The notes beneath the pieces are model-generated. The model ran no database searches, was not told the origin of the DNA, and saw only the letters and a program-made list of their open reading frames with translations. Shown in pieces: positions 1 through 8,595 of a stretch of 59,124 nt of DNA. Every line of letters begins with the position of its first letter. The stretch's first letter is position 1. The position numbers and the translations under genes were made by a program. The stretch comes from Planctomycetota bacterium (GTDB lineage: Bacteria; Planctomycetota; Phycisphaerae; UBA1845): assembly GCA_016208685.1 (NCBI GenBank), contig JACQXM010000075.1, forward strand, positions 1-59,124. Reading direction: 5' to 3'.

Positions 1-277
1 CGTCCTCAATGCCGACGAGCCCTCGGCGAGCCGAGGTGCGGCTGCAACGGGCGGCTTTTTCCCTGACCCACTGTTTACTTGGGAAGCCTTCCCGGGCGAA
101 CTCACCGACGGCCGGCTAAACGTCGTAGTCCCCGAACCGGCGCCCTTGGCCATGGTGGGACTTGGCATGTTGTTCGCGCTTCGCCGGGGCAACGGAGCCA
201 CGCGTCGAGGCATTCGGGCGCGCGGAGCGGGTGCGAGGAGCTGCGAAACAGCGTGGCGCGAGAGGCAGCGACAATGA
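1..277 (+). CDS. C-terminal part of a PEP-CTERM-tagged secreted protein (5' truncated)
   Basis: The reading frame is open from the window edge (first full codon at base 2) to a TGA at 275-277. It encodes the last ~91 residues of a secreted protein. A VVVPEPAPLAMVGLGM segment followed by a hydrophobic stretch and arginines is a PEP-CTERM sorting signal, the tag that exosortase recognises. Residues before it (NADEPSASRGAAATGGFFPD) align with the next gene (NADQPPFRGASASGGFFPE), so the two are tandem paralogues. An odd Arg-rich tail of ~35 residues follows the tag, whereas family members normally stop within a few residues of the arginines. The function of the exported domain is unknown. Confidence 0.7.
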   Translation, partial: VLNADEPSASRGAAATGGFFPDPLFTWEAFPGELTDGRLNVVVPEPAPLAMVGLGMLFALRRGNGATRRGIRARGAGARSCETAWRERQRQ

Positions 278-358
278 TGGTCGAGCGGGCTTCCTGGCCC
301 GTGGTTTTCGTGGTGCCGGCGCAACAGCCGGCGAAATCAGTTCTCGGCGAGAAAAGGC

Positions 359-387
359 TTGCATAACTGGACCGTATCGGGTAGGAT
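359..387 (+). promoter_or_regulatory. Putative sigma70-type promoter for the fused metalloprotease gene
   Basis: TTGCAT at 359-364 and TAGGAT at 382-387 are separated by exactly 17 bp. This leaves a leader of about 45 nt before the ATG at 438. Called by eye from consensus only. Confidence 0.4.
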
Positions 388-437
388 TCTATGTGCGGTT
401 CGATCCTATCAAGCGCGCACGTAAAGGAGTAGAGGTC

Positions 438-3400
438 ATGTCTCGGCAAGCGTTGCTCTCGATCGCGGTCACGGTGATGGCTTTCGGGATGGGCAGCGCG
501 GCCTTCGGCGGAGCGCGGATCGACCTTCGGCCGACGCCCCCCATGCCCCCCGGCGGCTACGCGCCGAATACCAACATCAACGTGGACGTGTTCATGGTCG
601 ATACGGGGAATCCGCAGGGGGACATCCCGTTCCGAGGCCTGGCGCTCGACTTGGCCGACACTTCCGGGACACTTCGCTTTCCCGGTGTCGACGGCGTCTC
701 CGGAACTGCGGACGACGATATGTTTCTGTGGGAGGTACTTTCGCCCGACTTCAACGCGACTGGGTCGCATTTGCCATACGCCTGGTGGGCACTGACCCGC
801 GAACCGCCTGACCCGCAATACTCTATCACTCTTCCGGATGGCGACGAGGTGCGCCTCGGTGGGATTCCTGTAGATGTGGGGGCTGTAGGCGGAGTACTTG
901 ACGTCATGAATGCCGACCAACCACCATTTCGGGGGGCATCGGCGAGTGGGGGCTTCTTCCCCGAGGAGCCCTTCGACTGGTATGCCCACTACGGCGACCT
1001 GTCGGGTGGGAAGTTAGAGGTCGTGGTGATTCCCGAACCAGGGTGCGCGATGCTGGGCCTTGGGCTCTTGGCCTTCCGTTTGGCACGCGGGGCGAAGAGG
1101 AGGGCGTACTCCACGCGTGCCCTCTACATCGCGGCGGGCGCGTGCCCCGAGTCGCTCAGGTCGACTGCAGCGCCGTGGCGATGTCGGAGACTTGCGGCAT
1201 TCCCCGCGCTCACAGTGGCGCTAGCAACCGCGGGCGGACTCGGGAGGATGTCGACTGCGGGTGCGTACGGACAGGTCACCGGCGTAAGCGGAAGCGTGAG
1301 GGGCTATGGCTCGCCGGGAACTGCCTCCTTCGACCCCACGAACCCGCAACTCGTCGCTCTGCCCATGGGTGTGCTACAAGCCCATGGGGACTTCGGAGCC
1401 TCGTGCGTCGAGGCCGGCTGCTCCTCGGTTTGTGCATTGACGGATACGGATGGTGTGTTTGTTCTCGCCGCCCCGGGGGGGCAAGCTGTCAGTGTTCACG
1501 GTTCGCTGAAGCACATCTCCGGTTGCTCGAACTGCCCCGCAACTTCAGGCGGCCCTTGGGTTGCAGTGCTGAATTGCCAGGATGGCTCCGCATGCGCCGC
1601 ACCTCGCATTGAAACAGAACCCGATTGTGCTGAGGGCATACCTGCTTCCGATCCTCCGGCACCTACCACGCCGTTGGTGTTCAACGATCCTACCGTAGTT
1701 CAGGTTGATGAGTACACCACAGCGCAGGTCAATTGCTTTCACCACGTCTCGCTCGCCCATGACTTCTACAAGTCACGCCAAACCGACTTCACCGGCATCG
1801 ATTTCCCAGTAACCTGCAGGGTGAACCTGGCGGGAGGTGCGTGTGGCGGCGGCAGTACCGGGACCTCGTCGATCAGTTTCGACGCGGGCGGCGTCACGCC
1901 AAGTGGCGCACTCTGCCGCAACGCTGCCTATTCGACCTTGATTGCGCATGAGTATGCCCATGTTCTACTCACGCGTATCGGGATTCCCAACAACACCAAC
2001 CCACGCGGCGCGTTTCACGAAGGGTTCGCCGACGCGTTCTCCCTCCTGCTTTACAACGTCTCGGCTATCGGTGAAGACCACTGCGGAGCCGGTACTGTCG
2101 TGCGCAATTATGGCATGACAGGCGGATGTCCGCGAATCACCTATCCTTGCTCTTCCCTGGCGCCACCCGGGGGTGGCTGCTCTAACGAATGTTACGAGTT
2201 GGATTTCTGGTATGGCTGCGGCAAACTCCTTGCTGGTGTGTGGCAGGAGGTCCGACTGAACGGCAGCCCGCTTGGGCCTTGCGGGGTTGAATGGGTGCGC
2301 CAGCTCTTCACCGATTGGTCTCGGGTAACGGTGGGCCCTGAGCCTCCACCGCCGGGGATTGCCGTTTTCAACACCGCGTGGCCGCAAACAGCATGCGAAG
2401 TTCTGTGCATGGACGACGGCGGCTGCGACTGCGCGGGGGGATGCGACTGTGATGATCCTGTGCTCGCCAACGGCACGCCGCATGACTGCCTGATCTGCGA
2501 CGCGTTCCTCAAGCACAACATCGACTGCCCGGCGATGTGGGACGGCAACGCCAACCGCATTCCCGATCAGTGCGAGCCGATCAGGCTGTACGGGCGATGT
2601 GCGGAGACCGGGCCGGCAAACCGCTACATCTCATTCTCCATTCCGTCCCCTTCCACACAGCAGGTGGCCCTGAAAGTGACCCGTACCTTCCCGCTTGCGT
2701 GCAACGCCGGCAGCGCGATCGGATACAACTGCGCCAGTGATGCCGACTGCCCGGGAAGCAGCCTACCCGGCCGCTGCGGCCCGTATGACGTCGGCTGGGT
2801 CGACGCCCCGGACGCAAACGGGCTGTCATACCTGCTGCCGCCCACCACCTCCTTCGACGGCGCCAAACGCACCTGGGCGGCGGGCGCGGTTCACGTGGGC
2901 GATTGCGCCATCCACCCCACCCCGGAAGCGACGACAACCCCGCTGAGTTGCTCGATCTCCGGCGCTCCGTGCTACCAGGTGTGCGGCGCGGGCCAATGCC
3001 CGCCCGGCGCGGGCGAGTGCATCACGCCCCCCCCGACGTACGAAATCCGCGCCACCGCCGACGGCACGGCGTTCACTCCGCCGATCACATTGAGCACTGT
3101 GTCGCGCCCCTGTCCGAAAAAGTGGGGTGACGTGGTTGGTGTCTTCGACTCCACCGCCTGGGCGTGGACAGCGCCGAACGCGGTGGTCAATATGAATGAT
3201 ATCAACGCCGTCTTGCTCGCCTTTCAGCATGATCCGAGCGCACCCCACCTCACCTGGGTGGACCTGAGCCCGCAAGTACCCAACCGGTACGCCAACATGG
3301 GGGATGTGCAGGTCGTGGTCCAGGCCTTCAACGGCCTACCGTACAATTACGCCGTTCACCCCGCGTACTGCGAAACGGGGATCATCGAACTGCGGACGGG

Positions 3401-3866
3401 CTCAGGCGAAGGGCAGCAGGTGAGCCTGCACCTTGTGCCGGCCGCGGTGGAGGGTGACGCGGGACGCTCGCTCTCGGTGGACGTATTTAGCAGCGAGATG
3501 TCGGACCTCGGGGCCTACGAAATCGGGCTCCAGGTGACGCCTGAGGCAGAAGCGAAGGGCGAGTGGGTGCTTGATAACATCACGATCGACACCTCGCGCG
3601 AGAACTTCGCCTTCGCCAAGGAGGAGGTGTTGACCGCCGTCGATCTTGTCGGCGGGCGGTGCGGCGCCGTGCTGCTCTCCGGCGGCGGCGTAAGCGTCTT
3701 CGGACCGGCCTATCTCGCCACGTTCACGTTCCGCGCCTCGCCCGACGCGGTCGGTGCGTTTGCGATCCGCCTGAACGAATCGAACACGCAATTGCTCACC
3801 TCAGCCGTCGAATCGGCGCCGCTGGCCCCGCCGGCCGAGGCGAGTGTTTCACTTATTGCAGGATGA
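438..3866 (+). CDS. PEP-CTERM protein fused in frame to a secreted zinc metalloprotease with dockerin-like and cohesin-like modules
   Basis: The start is ATG 438, after AAAGGAG, and gives 1142 residues. Residues 1-26 are a signal peptide. Residues ~27-197 match the truncated upstream gene. A PEP-CTERM tag (IPEPGCAMLGLG, residues 198-216, then ARGAKRR) lies inside the chain instead of at its end. A second hydrophobic, signal-like stretch (~255-270) follows. A metallopeptidase region has HEYAH (504-508) and HEGFAD (527-532), a gluzincin-like HExxH plus distal Glu. Next come DGNANRIPDQCE (702-713), a dockerin-like double repeat (895-978) and a C-terminal cohesin-like beta domain (~983-1142, containing PAYLATFTF). 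The product is probably a secreted peptidase that takes part in modular surface contacts. No stop separates the two halves, so this is either a true fusion or two genes merged by loss of a stop or a base error. The catalytic assignment is by motif only. Confidence 0.72.
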   Translation: MSRQALLSIAVTVMAFGMGSAAFGGARIDLRPTPPMPPGGYAPNTNINVDVFMVDTGNPQGDIPFRGLALDLADTSGTLRFPGVDGVSGTADDDMFLWEVLSPDFNATGSHLPYAWWALTREPPDPQYSITLPDGDEVRLGGIPVDVGAVGGVLDVMNADQPPFRGASASGGFFPEEPFDWYAHYGDLSGGKLEVVVIPEPGCAMLGLGLLAFRLARGAKRRAYSTRALYIAAGACPESLRSTAAPWRCRRLAAFPALTVALATAGGLGRMSTAGAYGQVTGVSGSVRGYGSPGTASFDPTNPQLVALPMGVLQAHGDFGASCVEAGCSSVCALTDTDGVFVLAAPGGQAVSVHGSLKHISGCSNCPATSGGPWVAVLNCQDGSACAAPRIETEPDCAEGIPASDPPAPTTPLVFNDPTVVQVDEYTTAQVNCFHHVSLAHDFYKSRQTDFTGIDFPVTCRVNLAGGACGGGSTGTSSISFDAGGVTPSGALCRNAAYSTLIAHEYAHVLLTRIGIPNNTNPRGAFHEGFADAFSLLLYNVSAIGEDHCGAGTVVRNYGMTGGCPRITYPCSSLAPPGGGCSNECYELDFWYGCGKLLAGVWQEVRLNGSPLGPCGVEWVRQLFTDWSRVTVGPEPPPPGIAVFNTAWPQTACEVLCMDDGGCDCAGGCDCDDPVLANGTPHDCLICDAFLKHNIDCPAMWDGNANRIPDQCEPIRLYGRCAETGPANRYISFSIPSPSTQQVALKVTRTFPLACNAGSAIGYNCASDADCPGSSLPGRCGPYDVGWVDAPDANGLSYLLPPTTSFDGAKRTWAAGAVHVGDCAIHPTPEATTTPLSCSISGAPCYQVCGAGQCPPGAGECITPPPTYEIRATADGTAFTPPITLSTVSRPCPKKWGDVVGVFDSTAWAWTAPNAVVNMNDINAVLLAFQHDPSAPHLTWVDLSPQVPNRYANMGDVQVVVQAFNGLPYNYAVHPAYCETGIIELRTGSGEGQQVSLHLVPAAVEGDAGRSLSVDVFSSEMSDLGAYEIGLQVTPEAEAKGEWVLDNITIDTSRENFAFAKEEVLTAVDLVGGRCGAVLLSGGGVSVFGPAYLATFTFRASPDAVGAFAIRLNESNTQLLTSAVESAPLAPPAEASVSLIAG

Positions 3867-4188
3867 GCCAGGCGCGCGGTACCGGGCGCAGCCGGTTCGC
3901 TCGATCTGCCGGGCGTAGGTGAACAACGCCGGCGCGCGGTTGAAGGCAGCACTGATCCGCGAGCGAGTGCCGTCCGTGCGCGTCCGCCGATTAATCGTGC
4001 GAGAGGCGGCCCGGCCGGACGTGCTTGCATTCCTGCTGCCCGCCGCTATCGTCCATGCAATGCGTGTGCGCGGCCGCATGGCAGCGCCGCCGATGAGCCG
4101 CCGATGTCGGCGGGCCGGTGCGTCCGTGGGGTCCGGCGGCCGTCTTCGTTGGGTGGTTCGCGGCACGCGCCGAGATGGACGTTTTCCC
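3867..4188. other. Gene-free stretch upstream of the response regulator
   Basis: No reading frame with a ribosome-binding site or recognisable product was found on either strand. The frame of the response regulator stays open upstream of its ATG, but this extension has no recognisable domain. Confidence 0.4.
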
Positions 4189-4578
4189 ATGCCTCATCAA
4201 CCGACGGTGCTCCTGGTCGACGACAACGCCCAACATCTGGAGCTGCTCCAGGTGTACATGGAGGACCTTTCCGAGGTGCGCGTTGTGCTGGCCACCAACG
4301 GCCAGGAGGCACTGGCCAAGGTCGCGGAGGAATCCCCCGACCTGGTGCTGCTGGACATCATGATGCCCCGGGCATCGGGCTTCGAGGTCTGCAAGCGGAT
4401 CAAGGGCGACCCGGCCACGCGGGACATCAGCGTGGTGATGGTGACGGCGCTGAACGAAACCGGCGACATCGAGCGGGCGGCGGAGTGCGGCACAGACGAC
4501 TATCTGTCCAAGCCCGTGGACCGCAAGGCGCTGGTGGAACTGGTGCGCAACATTCTGGCGGCCAAGGCGCGGGGCTGA
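4189..4578 (+). CDS. Single-domain response regulator (CheY-like receiver)
   Basis: The protein has 129 residues and is a complete receiver domain with nothing attached. The acidic pocket is D11/D12 (VLLVDDN), the phospho-acceptor is D56 (LVLLDIMMP), the switch Thr is T86 (VMVTAL) and the conserved Lys is K108 (LSKPV). It would pass a phosphoryl signal to a partner protein, because it has no DNA-binding or enzymatic output domain of its own. No histidine kinase is encoded nearby, so its partner is unknown. The frame is open further upstream, but ATG 4189 starts exactly at the receiver fold and gives the normal length for stand-alone receivers. Confidence 0.9.
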   Translation: MPHQPTVLLVDDNAQHLELLQVYMEDLSEVRVVLATNGQEALAKVAEESPDLVLLDIMMPRASGFEVCKRIKGDPATRDISVVMVTALNETGDIERAAECGTDDYLSKPVDRKALVELVRNILAAKARG

Positions 4579-4611
4579 CGGCTCGCGCCGCACACGACGA
4601 GGCACAGCACA

Positions 4612-5940
4612 ATGGGTTTGAAGCTCACGTCCGAATCCGCGTTCCGGCGCATGGTGGATCTGGTGCTGGCCACGTCCAAGGCGGACGATACGTTCGTCAG
4701 TCTTTCTGATTCCGAGTCCGCCACGCTGCGCTTCGCCAACAACCAGGTGGTGCAGCATGTGTCCGTGCACGAGCCCAGCGTGACCGTGCGAGCGGCGTTC
4801 GGGAGGCAGGCCGGCAGCGCGACCACCAATCGCCTCGACCGCAACTCCCTGGTGCAAACCGTGCGCCAGGCGGAGCGCATCGCTCGGCTCACGCCTGAGG
4901 ATCCCGAGTATCTGTCCCCGCTGGGCAAGCAGGAGTACCTGGAGGTCCCGGCGTTCCGGAGCTCGACCGCGGCCGCGGCACCGCTCGACCTGGCGCGACG
5001 CGCGGGCAACGCGGTGGACCGGTGTGCTGAACGCGAGTTGACCGGCGCCGGCATCGTTTCTACGACCGTATCCGCGGGCGGTGTGGCCGCTTCCACCGGC
5101 CTGTTCGCCTACGACCAATCTACCGAGGCGGAGTTCTCACTCACCGCGACGGCGACCGGCGGGGATGCCTCAGGTTGGGCCTTCAACACGCATCGGGACA
5201 TCGAGGCGCTGGGCGTGGCGGCGCGAGTGGCCAGCGCCGTGGAGAAGGCGGTTCGTTCCGGGGAACCGCGGGAGCTTCCACCCGGTCACTACCCGGTCAT
5301 TCTGGAACCGGCGGCGGTCGCGGGCGTGTTCGGTCCGCTGCTCTTTGCCCTCGATGCCAAAAGCTACCACCGCGGCAACAGCGCGCTATCCGGTAAGTTG
5401 AACACGGAGATCGTCGATCCGCGGCTGACCATCCGCACGGACCCGGGGCACGCCGACCTGATGGGCCGCAAGTTCGATATGAACGGCCTGCCCACGCGCC
5501 CGCAAAGCTGGGTGGACCGTGGCGCGCTCAAGCAGCTCTACTACGACCGCTTCACGGCCAGGGAGCACGGCGTGGAGCCGAGTTCGCGACCCTCGGCCCC
5601 CATCCTGACGGTCGAGGCGCCGCTGGTGCCGACGCTGGAGGAGCTGATCGCCGGCACCAAGCGCGCGGTGCTGATCACGAACTTCTGGTATATCCGTTCC
5701 GTCGATCCTGCGGACCTGACGCTCACGGGCATGACGCGCGACGGCACGTTCCTGGTGGAGGATGGCCGAATCGTCCACGCGGTTCGCAATTTCCGCTTTC
5801 ACGACAGCCCGCTGCGCTGCTTCCGGCAGATCGACGCCGCCACGCCGCCCCTGGAATCGGTCACCATGGAACGGGGGAAGATGCTTCTGCCCGCAGTGCG
5901 GCTGCCGGACTTCCACCTGTCGAGCGTCACGCGCTTCTGA
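4612..5940 (+). CDS. TldE/PmbA-family protein (non-catalytic subunit of a TldD/TldE-type protease)
   Basis: The protein has 442 residues, the usual family length. Family features include GVAASTGLFAYDQSTEAEFS in the middle, and a C-terminal barrel region with FALDAKSYHRGNSALSGKL and DLMGRKFDMNGLPTRPQ. In known pairs TldD carries a catalytic HExxxH. No such motif occurs here, so this matches the TldE/PmbA partner. TldD/TldE heterodimers cleave unfolded or modified peptides, for example in peptide antibiotic maturation. A TldD gene is not in this window and would have to lie elsewhere. It starts 33 bp after the receiver gene on the same strand, so co-transcription is possible. The start ATG has only a weak GAGG upstream. 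Confidence 0.85.
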   Translation: MGLKLTSESAFRRMVDLVLATSKADDTFVSLSDSESATLRFANNQVVQHVSVHEPSVTVRAAFGRQAGSATTNRLDRNSLVQTVRQAERIARLTPEDPEYLSPLGKQEYLEVPAFRSSTAAAAPLDLARRAGNAVDRCAERELTGAGIVSTTVSAGGVAASTGLFAYDQSTEAEFSLTATATGGDASGWAFNTHRDIEALGVAARVASAVEKAVRSGEPRELPPGHYPVILEPAAVAGVFGPLLFALDAKSYHRGNSALSGKLNTEIVDPRLTIRTDPGHADLMGRKFDMNGLPTRPQSWVDRGALKQLYYDRFTAREHGVEPSSRPSAPILTVEAPLVPTLEELIAGTKRAVLITNFWYIRSVDPADLTLTGMTRDGTFLVEDGRIVHAVRNFRFHDSPLRCFRQIDAATPPLESVTMERGKMLLPAVRLPDFHLSSVTRF

Positions 5941-6285
5941 TTGGTTCTTCGAACGGCGCAACGTTCGCGTATGCGATACCCACCAAGGTCGCGGCCGTGG
6001 GCCGCCCACCTCCGGGCCGGCGCGGGCACGTAGGGGGCATCCCTGAGCGTTCCCAGGCAGCCCCGTCCGCCGTCACCCGTCGTTCCGCCGGCGTGCGCCA
6101 CGTTGCCCGAGTGGACGAACCGCCTCAGGATTCCGGCGCCGCGGGGTTGAAACCGGGGGCGACCTGGTATATACGGGTGGAGTACCCGACTGGACGCGCG
6201 GGAGGCGTCACCGAGGTCCCGGAGCGGACGGTGTCGGGCCTTGGGGTGGTTGGGAGGTCAATCCCGGTAGTTAAGGAGTAGAGCG
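5941..6285 (+). other. Intergenic leader of the cell-shape gene block
   Basis: 345 bp without a convincing gene. It holds a promoter-like element (6147-6175) and the AAGGAG ribosome-binding site at 6273-6278 for the next gene. Confidence 0.4.
6147..6175 (+). promoter_or_regulatory. Putative promoter of the mre block
   Basis: TTGAAA at 6147-6152 and TATACG at 6170-6175 with a 17-bp spacer, about 110 bp upstream of the first gene of the block. Called by eye from consensus only. Confidence 0.35.
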
Positions 6286-7179
6286 TTGAGCACGCTGACC
6301 AAGGTGTTCACCGTGTTGCTGGTGGTCTTCAGCATCGCGTTCACGGTGATGACCGTCTCGATTGTCGCACAGACGACGAACTGGAAACACACGGCGGAGC
6401 GGTACCAGGAGCATGCGCAGATCGCCGACACCAACCTGCGGAATCTCATCGCCGCCAACGCCGCGGAGCTGGCTACCCTCAACGAGACCATCCGCAGCCA
6501 CGTGGCGAAGGTCGGCGACCTGGAGACCAAGCTCCAGGACAAGGGCAAGGAGCTTAGCGAACTGCGTTCGGAGCTCAACCGTTCGGCGTCGGAGAAGAGC
6601 AGCGCCGAGGCCATCAACCGCGGCCTGCTGGCGCAGCTCGACAGCTCGGAGAAGGCGCGCAGCGAGTATCGCCAACAGCGCGACGATCTGGAGCGTTCCA
6701 ACATCCGGCTCGAGACCCAGAACATCGAGCTGAACGACCGGGTGAACGAGCTCACGGCGCGCGTCGCCGTGATGCAGGAGCAGAAGCGGCAGTTCGAGCA
6801 GCAGATCAACATCCTGCGCGCCGAGAACCAGAAGCTCACCGGCGGCGGGCGGGCGGCGTCGCGCGCCCCGTCCCTGGAAGAGGCGACGTCGGTTTCGGTG
6901 GGCGCGGTTACCGCGGCGACCCCGGTAGCCGCCACGCCCATTCGCGGAACGGTGGTGGATGTCTCCGGTGAAATCGTGACCATCAGCGTCGGCGCCGCGG
7001 ACGGCGTGCAGAAGGACATGGTCTTCGTGGTGCACCGCGGAGACCACTATCTGGGTGACCTGAAGATCAACATCGTGGACCCGAACCAGGCTGCCGGGCG
7101 GCCCAGCGGCGCGGTGTTTCGTCCGCGTCCCGGTGACCAGGTGACGGACGCTGCCGGACTTGCGACACCGCGCGGCTAG
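6286..7179 (+). CDS. Membrane-anchored coiled-coil protein at the head of the mre cluster
   Basis: The start is TTG 6286, placed by AAGGAG eight bases upstream, and gives 297 residues. An N-terminal membrane helix (about residues 4-27) is followed by a long Glu/Gln/Arg-rich coiled coil (~30-190). A linker of Ala/Thr/Pro leads to a compact beta-rich C-terminal part (~215-270) with GTVVDVSGEIVTISVGAADG and MVFVVHRGDHYLGDLKI. That last part resembles the small beta-barrel repeats of MreC-like proteins, but this is only a visual impression. It lies directly upstream of a tiny membrane peptide, mreB and mreC on the same strand, so a role in envelope or cell-shape control is inferred from position. 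I do not recognise a named family. Confidence 0.85.
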   Translation: MSTLTKVFTVLLVVFSIAFTVMTVSIVAQTTNWKHTAERYQEHAQIADTNLRNLIAANAAELATLNETIRSHVAKVGDLETKLQDKGKELSELRSELNRSASEKSSAEAINRGLLAQLDSSEKARSEYRQQRDDLERSNIRLETQNIELNDRVNELTARVAVMQEQKRQFEQQINILRAENQKLTGGGRAASRAPSLEEATSVSVGAVTAATPVAATPIRGTVVDVSGEIVTISVGAADGVQKDMVFVVHRGDHYLGDLKINIVDPNQAAGRPSGAVFRPRPGDQVTDAAGLATPRG

Positions 7180-7239
7180 GCGGCGGACCGGCCGCGATCG
7201 CCGTGCCTGTACGAACGTCTCGAATGGGAGTAGACTCGC

Positions 7240-7392
7240 ATGAGTGAGGGGCCGGCAGTCGGCAAACCCGGGCACGACATCTACACGGTTCTCGTGATCC
7301 TGGCGACGGTGCTGGTGGTGGGCGCGACGATCTATCTGGGTATTCGCAGCCACCAGTTGTTCGGCAGTTGGAATCCGTTTTCCGCGGCCTAG
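7240..7392 (+). CDS. 50-residue single-span membrane peptide between the coiled-coil gene and mreB
   Basis: ATG 7240 is preceded by GGGAG (7226-7230) with good spacing, and the frame ends at TAG 7390-7392. The product has a short polar N-terminus (MSEGPAVGKPGHD), one clear membrane helix (TVLVILATVLVVGATIYLGI) and a short polar tail. It is 60 bp after the coiled-coil gene and 55 bp before mreB on the same strand, so it is probably part of that transcript. Function unknown. It could be a small partner of the membrane coiled-coil protein or of MreB/MreC. It is easily missed because of its size. Confidence 0.65.
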   Translation: MSEGPAVGKPGHDIYTVLVILATVLVVGATIYLGIRSHQLFGSWNPFSAA

Positions 7393-7447
7393 GCGTCTTG
7401 CGCCGCGCCGTCGGCGTCGTGCCCCCCCATCGACGGAAGGGATCCGC

Positions 7448-8500
7448 GTGGTGTTCGATTCCATCCTGGGCATGTTCAGCGTCGACATGGGCATCGACCT
7501 GGGTACTTGCAACACGCTCGTCTGCGTCAAGGGCGAGGGCGTGGTGCTCAACGAACCCTCCGTGGTCGCCGTGCGCAAGGGCACGAACCAGGTGCTCCGC
7601 GGCGGCAACGCCGTGGGGCTGGTGGCCAAGGAGATGCTGGGCAAGACTCCCGGCTCCATTGCCGCCGTCCGTCCGCTCAAGGATGGCGTGATCGCCGACT
7701 TCGACATTACCGAGGCGATGCTGGGCTACTTCATCCGCAAGGTTCACGGCCGCAGCCGCTTCATCAAGCCGCGGGTGGTCATCGCGGTTCCCTCGGGCAT
7801 CACGGCCGTCGAGAAGCGCGCCGTCTACAACTCCGCGGAACGTGCCGGGGCGCGCCGCGTCTACCTGGTGCAGGAGCCCATGGCCGCGGGCATCGGGGCC
7901 GGGCTGCCCATCGCCGAGCCCACGGCGTCGATGATCGTGGACATCGGCGGCGGCACCACGGAAGTGGCCATCATGTCGCTGGCTGACATCGCGGTATGCA
8001 CCAGCATCCGCGTCGCCGGCGATGCATTGGACCAGGCCATCATCGCCTACATGCGGCGCAAGTATGAGCTGATGATCGGGCTGCAGACTGCGGAGCACAT
8101 CAAGATCGAGATCGGCAGCGTCGCGGAGCTCAACGGCGAGCTTTCCAAGGAGGTCCGCGGGCGCGATCTGATCGGCGGGCTGCCGCGCAAGTGCGTGATC
8201 ACCAGCACCGAGATCCGCGAGGCGCTCGCCGAACCCGTCGGGCAGATTGTCGACTGCGTCACTCGGACCCTGGAAAGCGCCGAGCCAGAGCTCGCCGCGG
8301 ACCTGGTGGAAAACGGCATCCACCTGGCGGGCGGCGGCGCGCTGCTGCGCGGCTTGGACACGGTGATCGCACAGTCAACCGGTCTTCCCGTCAGCGTTGT
8401 GGAAGATCCGCTCTGCTGCGTGGCCCGGGGCACCAGCGTCTACCTGGAGAACCTCAGTACCTGGAAGGAAACGATGGAGTCCGACGCGGACGAGTACTGA
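7448..8500 (+). CDS. mreB: Rod-shape determining protein MreB (bacterial actin)
   Basis: The protein has 350 residues, typical for MreB. Actin-fold nucleotide motifs are present: phosphate-1 MGIDLGTCNT, phosphate-2 VDIGGGTTEVA, and the adenosine loop LAGGGALLRGL. The sequence RPLKDGVIADFDITEAMLGY is also characteristic of MreB. The protein polymerises on the inner face of the membrane and guides peptidoglycan synthesis. The start is GTG 7448 with GAAGGG upstream; the next codon is also GTG. mreC follows. The gene is notable in a planctomycete-like genome because peptidoglycan and shape systems vary within that phylum. Confidence 0.97.
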   Translation: MVFDSILGMFSVDMGIDLGTCNTLVCVKGEGVVLNEPSVVAVRKGTNQVLRGGNAVGLVAKEMLGKTPGSIAAVRPLKDGVIADFDITEAMLGYFIRKVHGRSRFIKPRVVIAVPSGITAVEKRAVYNSAERAGARRVYLVQEPMAAGIGAGLPIAEPTASMIVDIGGGTTEVAIMSLADIAVCTSIRVAGDALDQAIIAYMRRKYELMIGLQTAEHIKIEIGSVAELNGELSKEVRGRDLIGGLPRKCVITSTEIREALAEPVGQIVDCVTRTLESAEPELAADLVENGIHLAGGGALLRGLDTVIAQSTGLPVSVVEDPLCCVARGTSVYLENLSTWKETMESDADEY

Positions 8501-8595
8501 GCGCCGGTGCACCCCGCGCCGCGGACGCCGGCAAGGGCGGGCCGGCGGCGGTACGCGGCTTCCGGTCCCGAACCCTGCATCCGACCTTCGCCTGT

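Noticed and set aside
6271..8323. Long minus-strand frames opposite the coiled-coil, mreB genes
   Set aside because: They lie fully antisense to well-supported genes and resemble no family.
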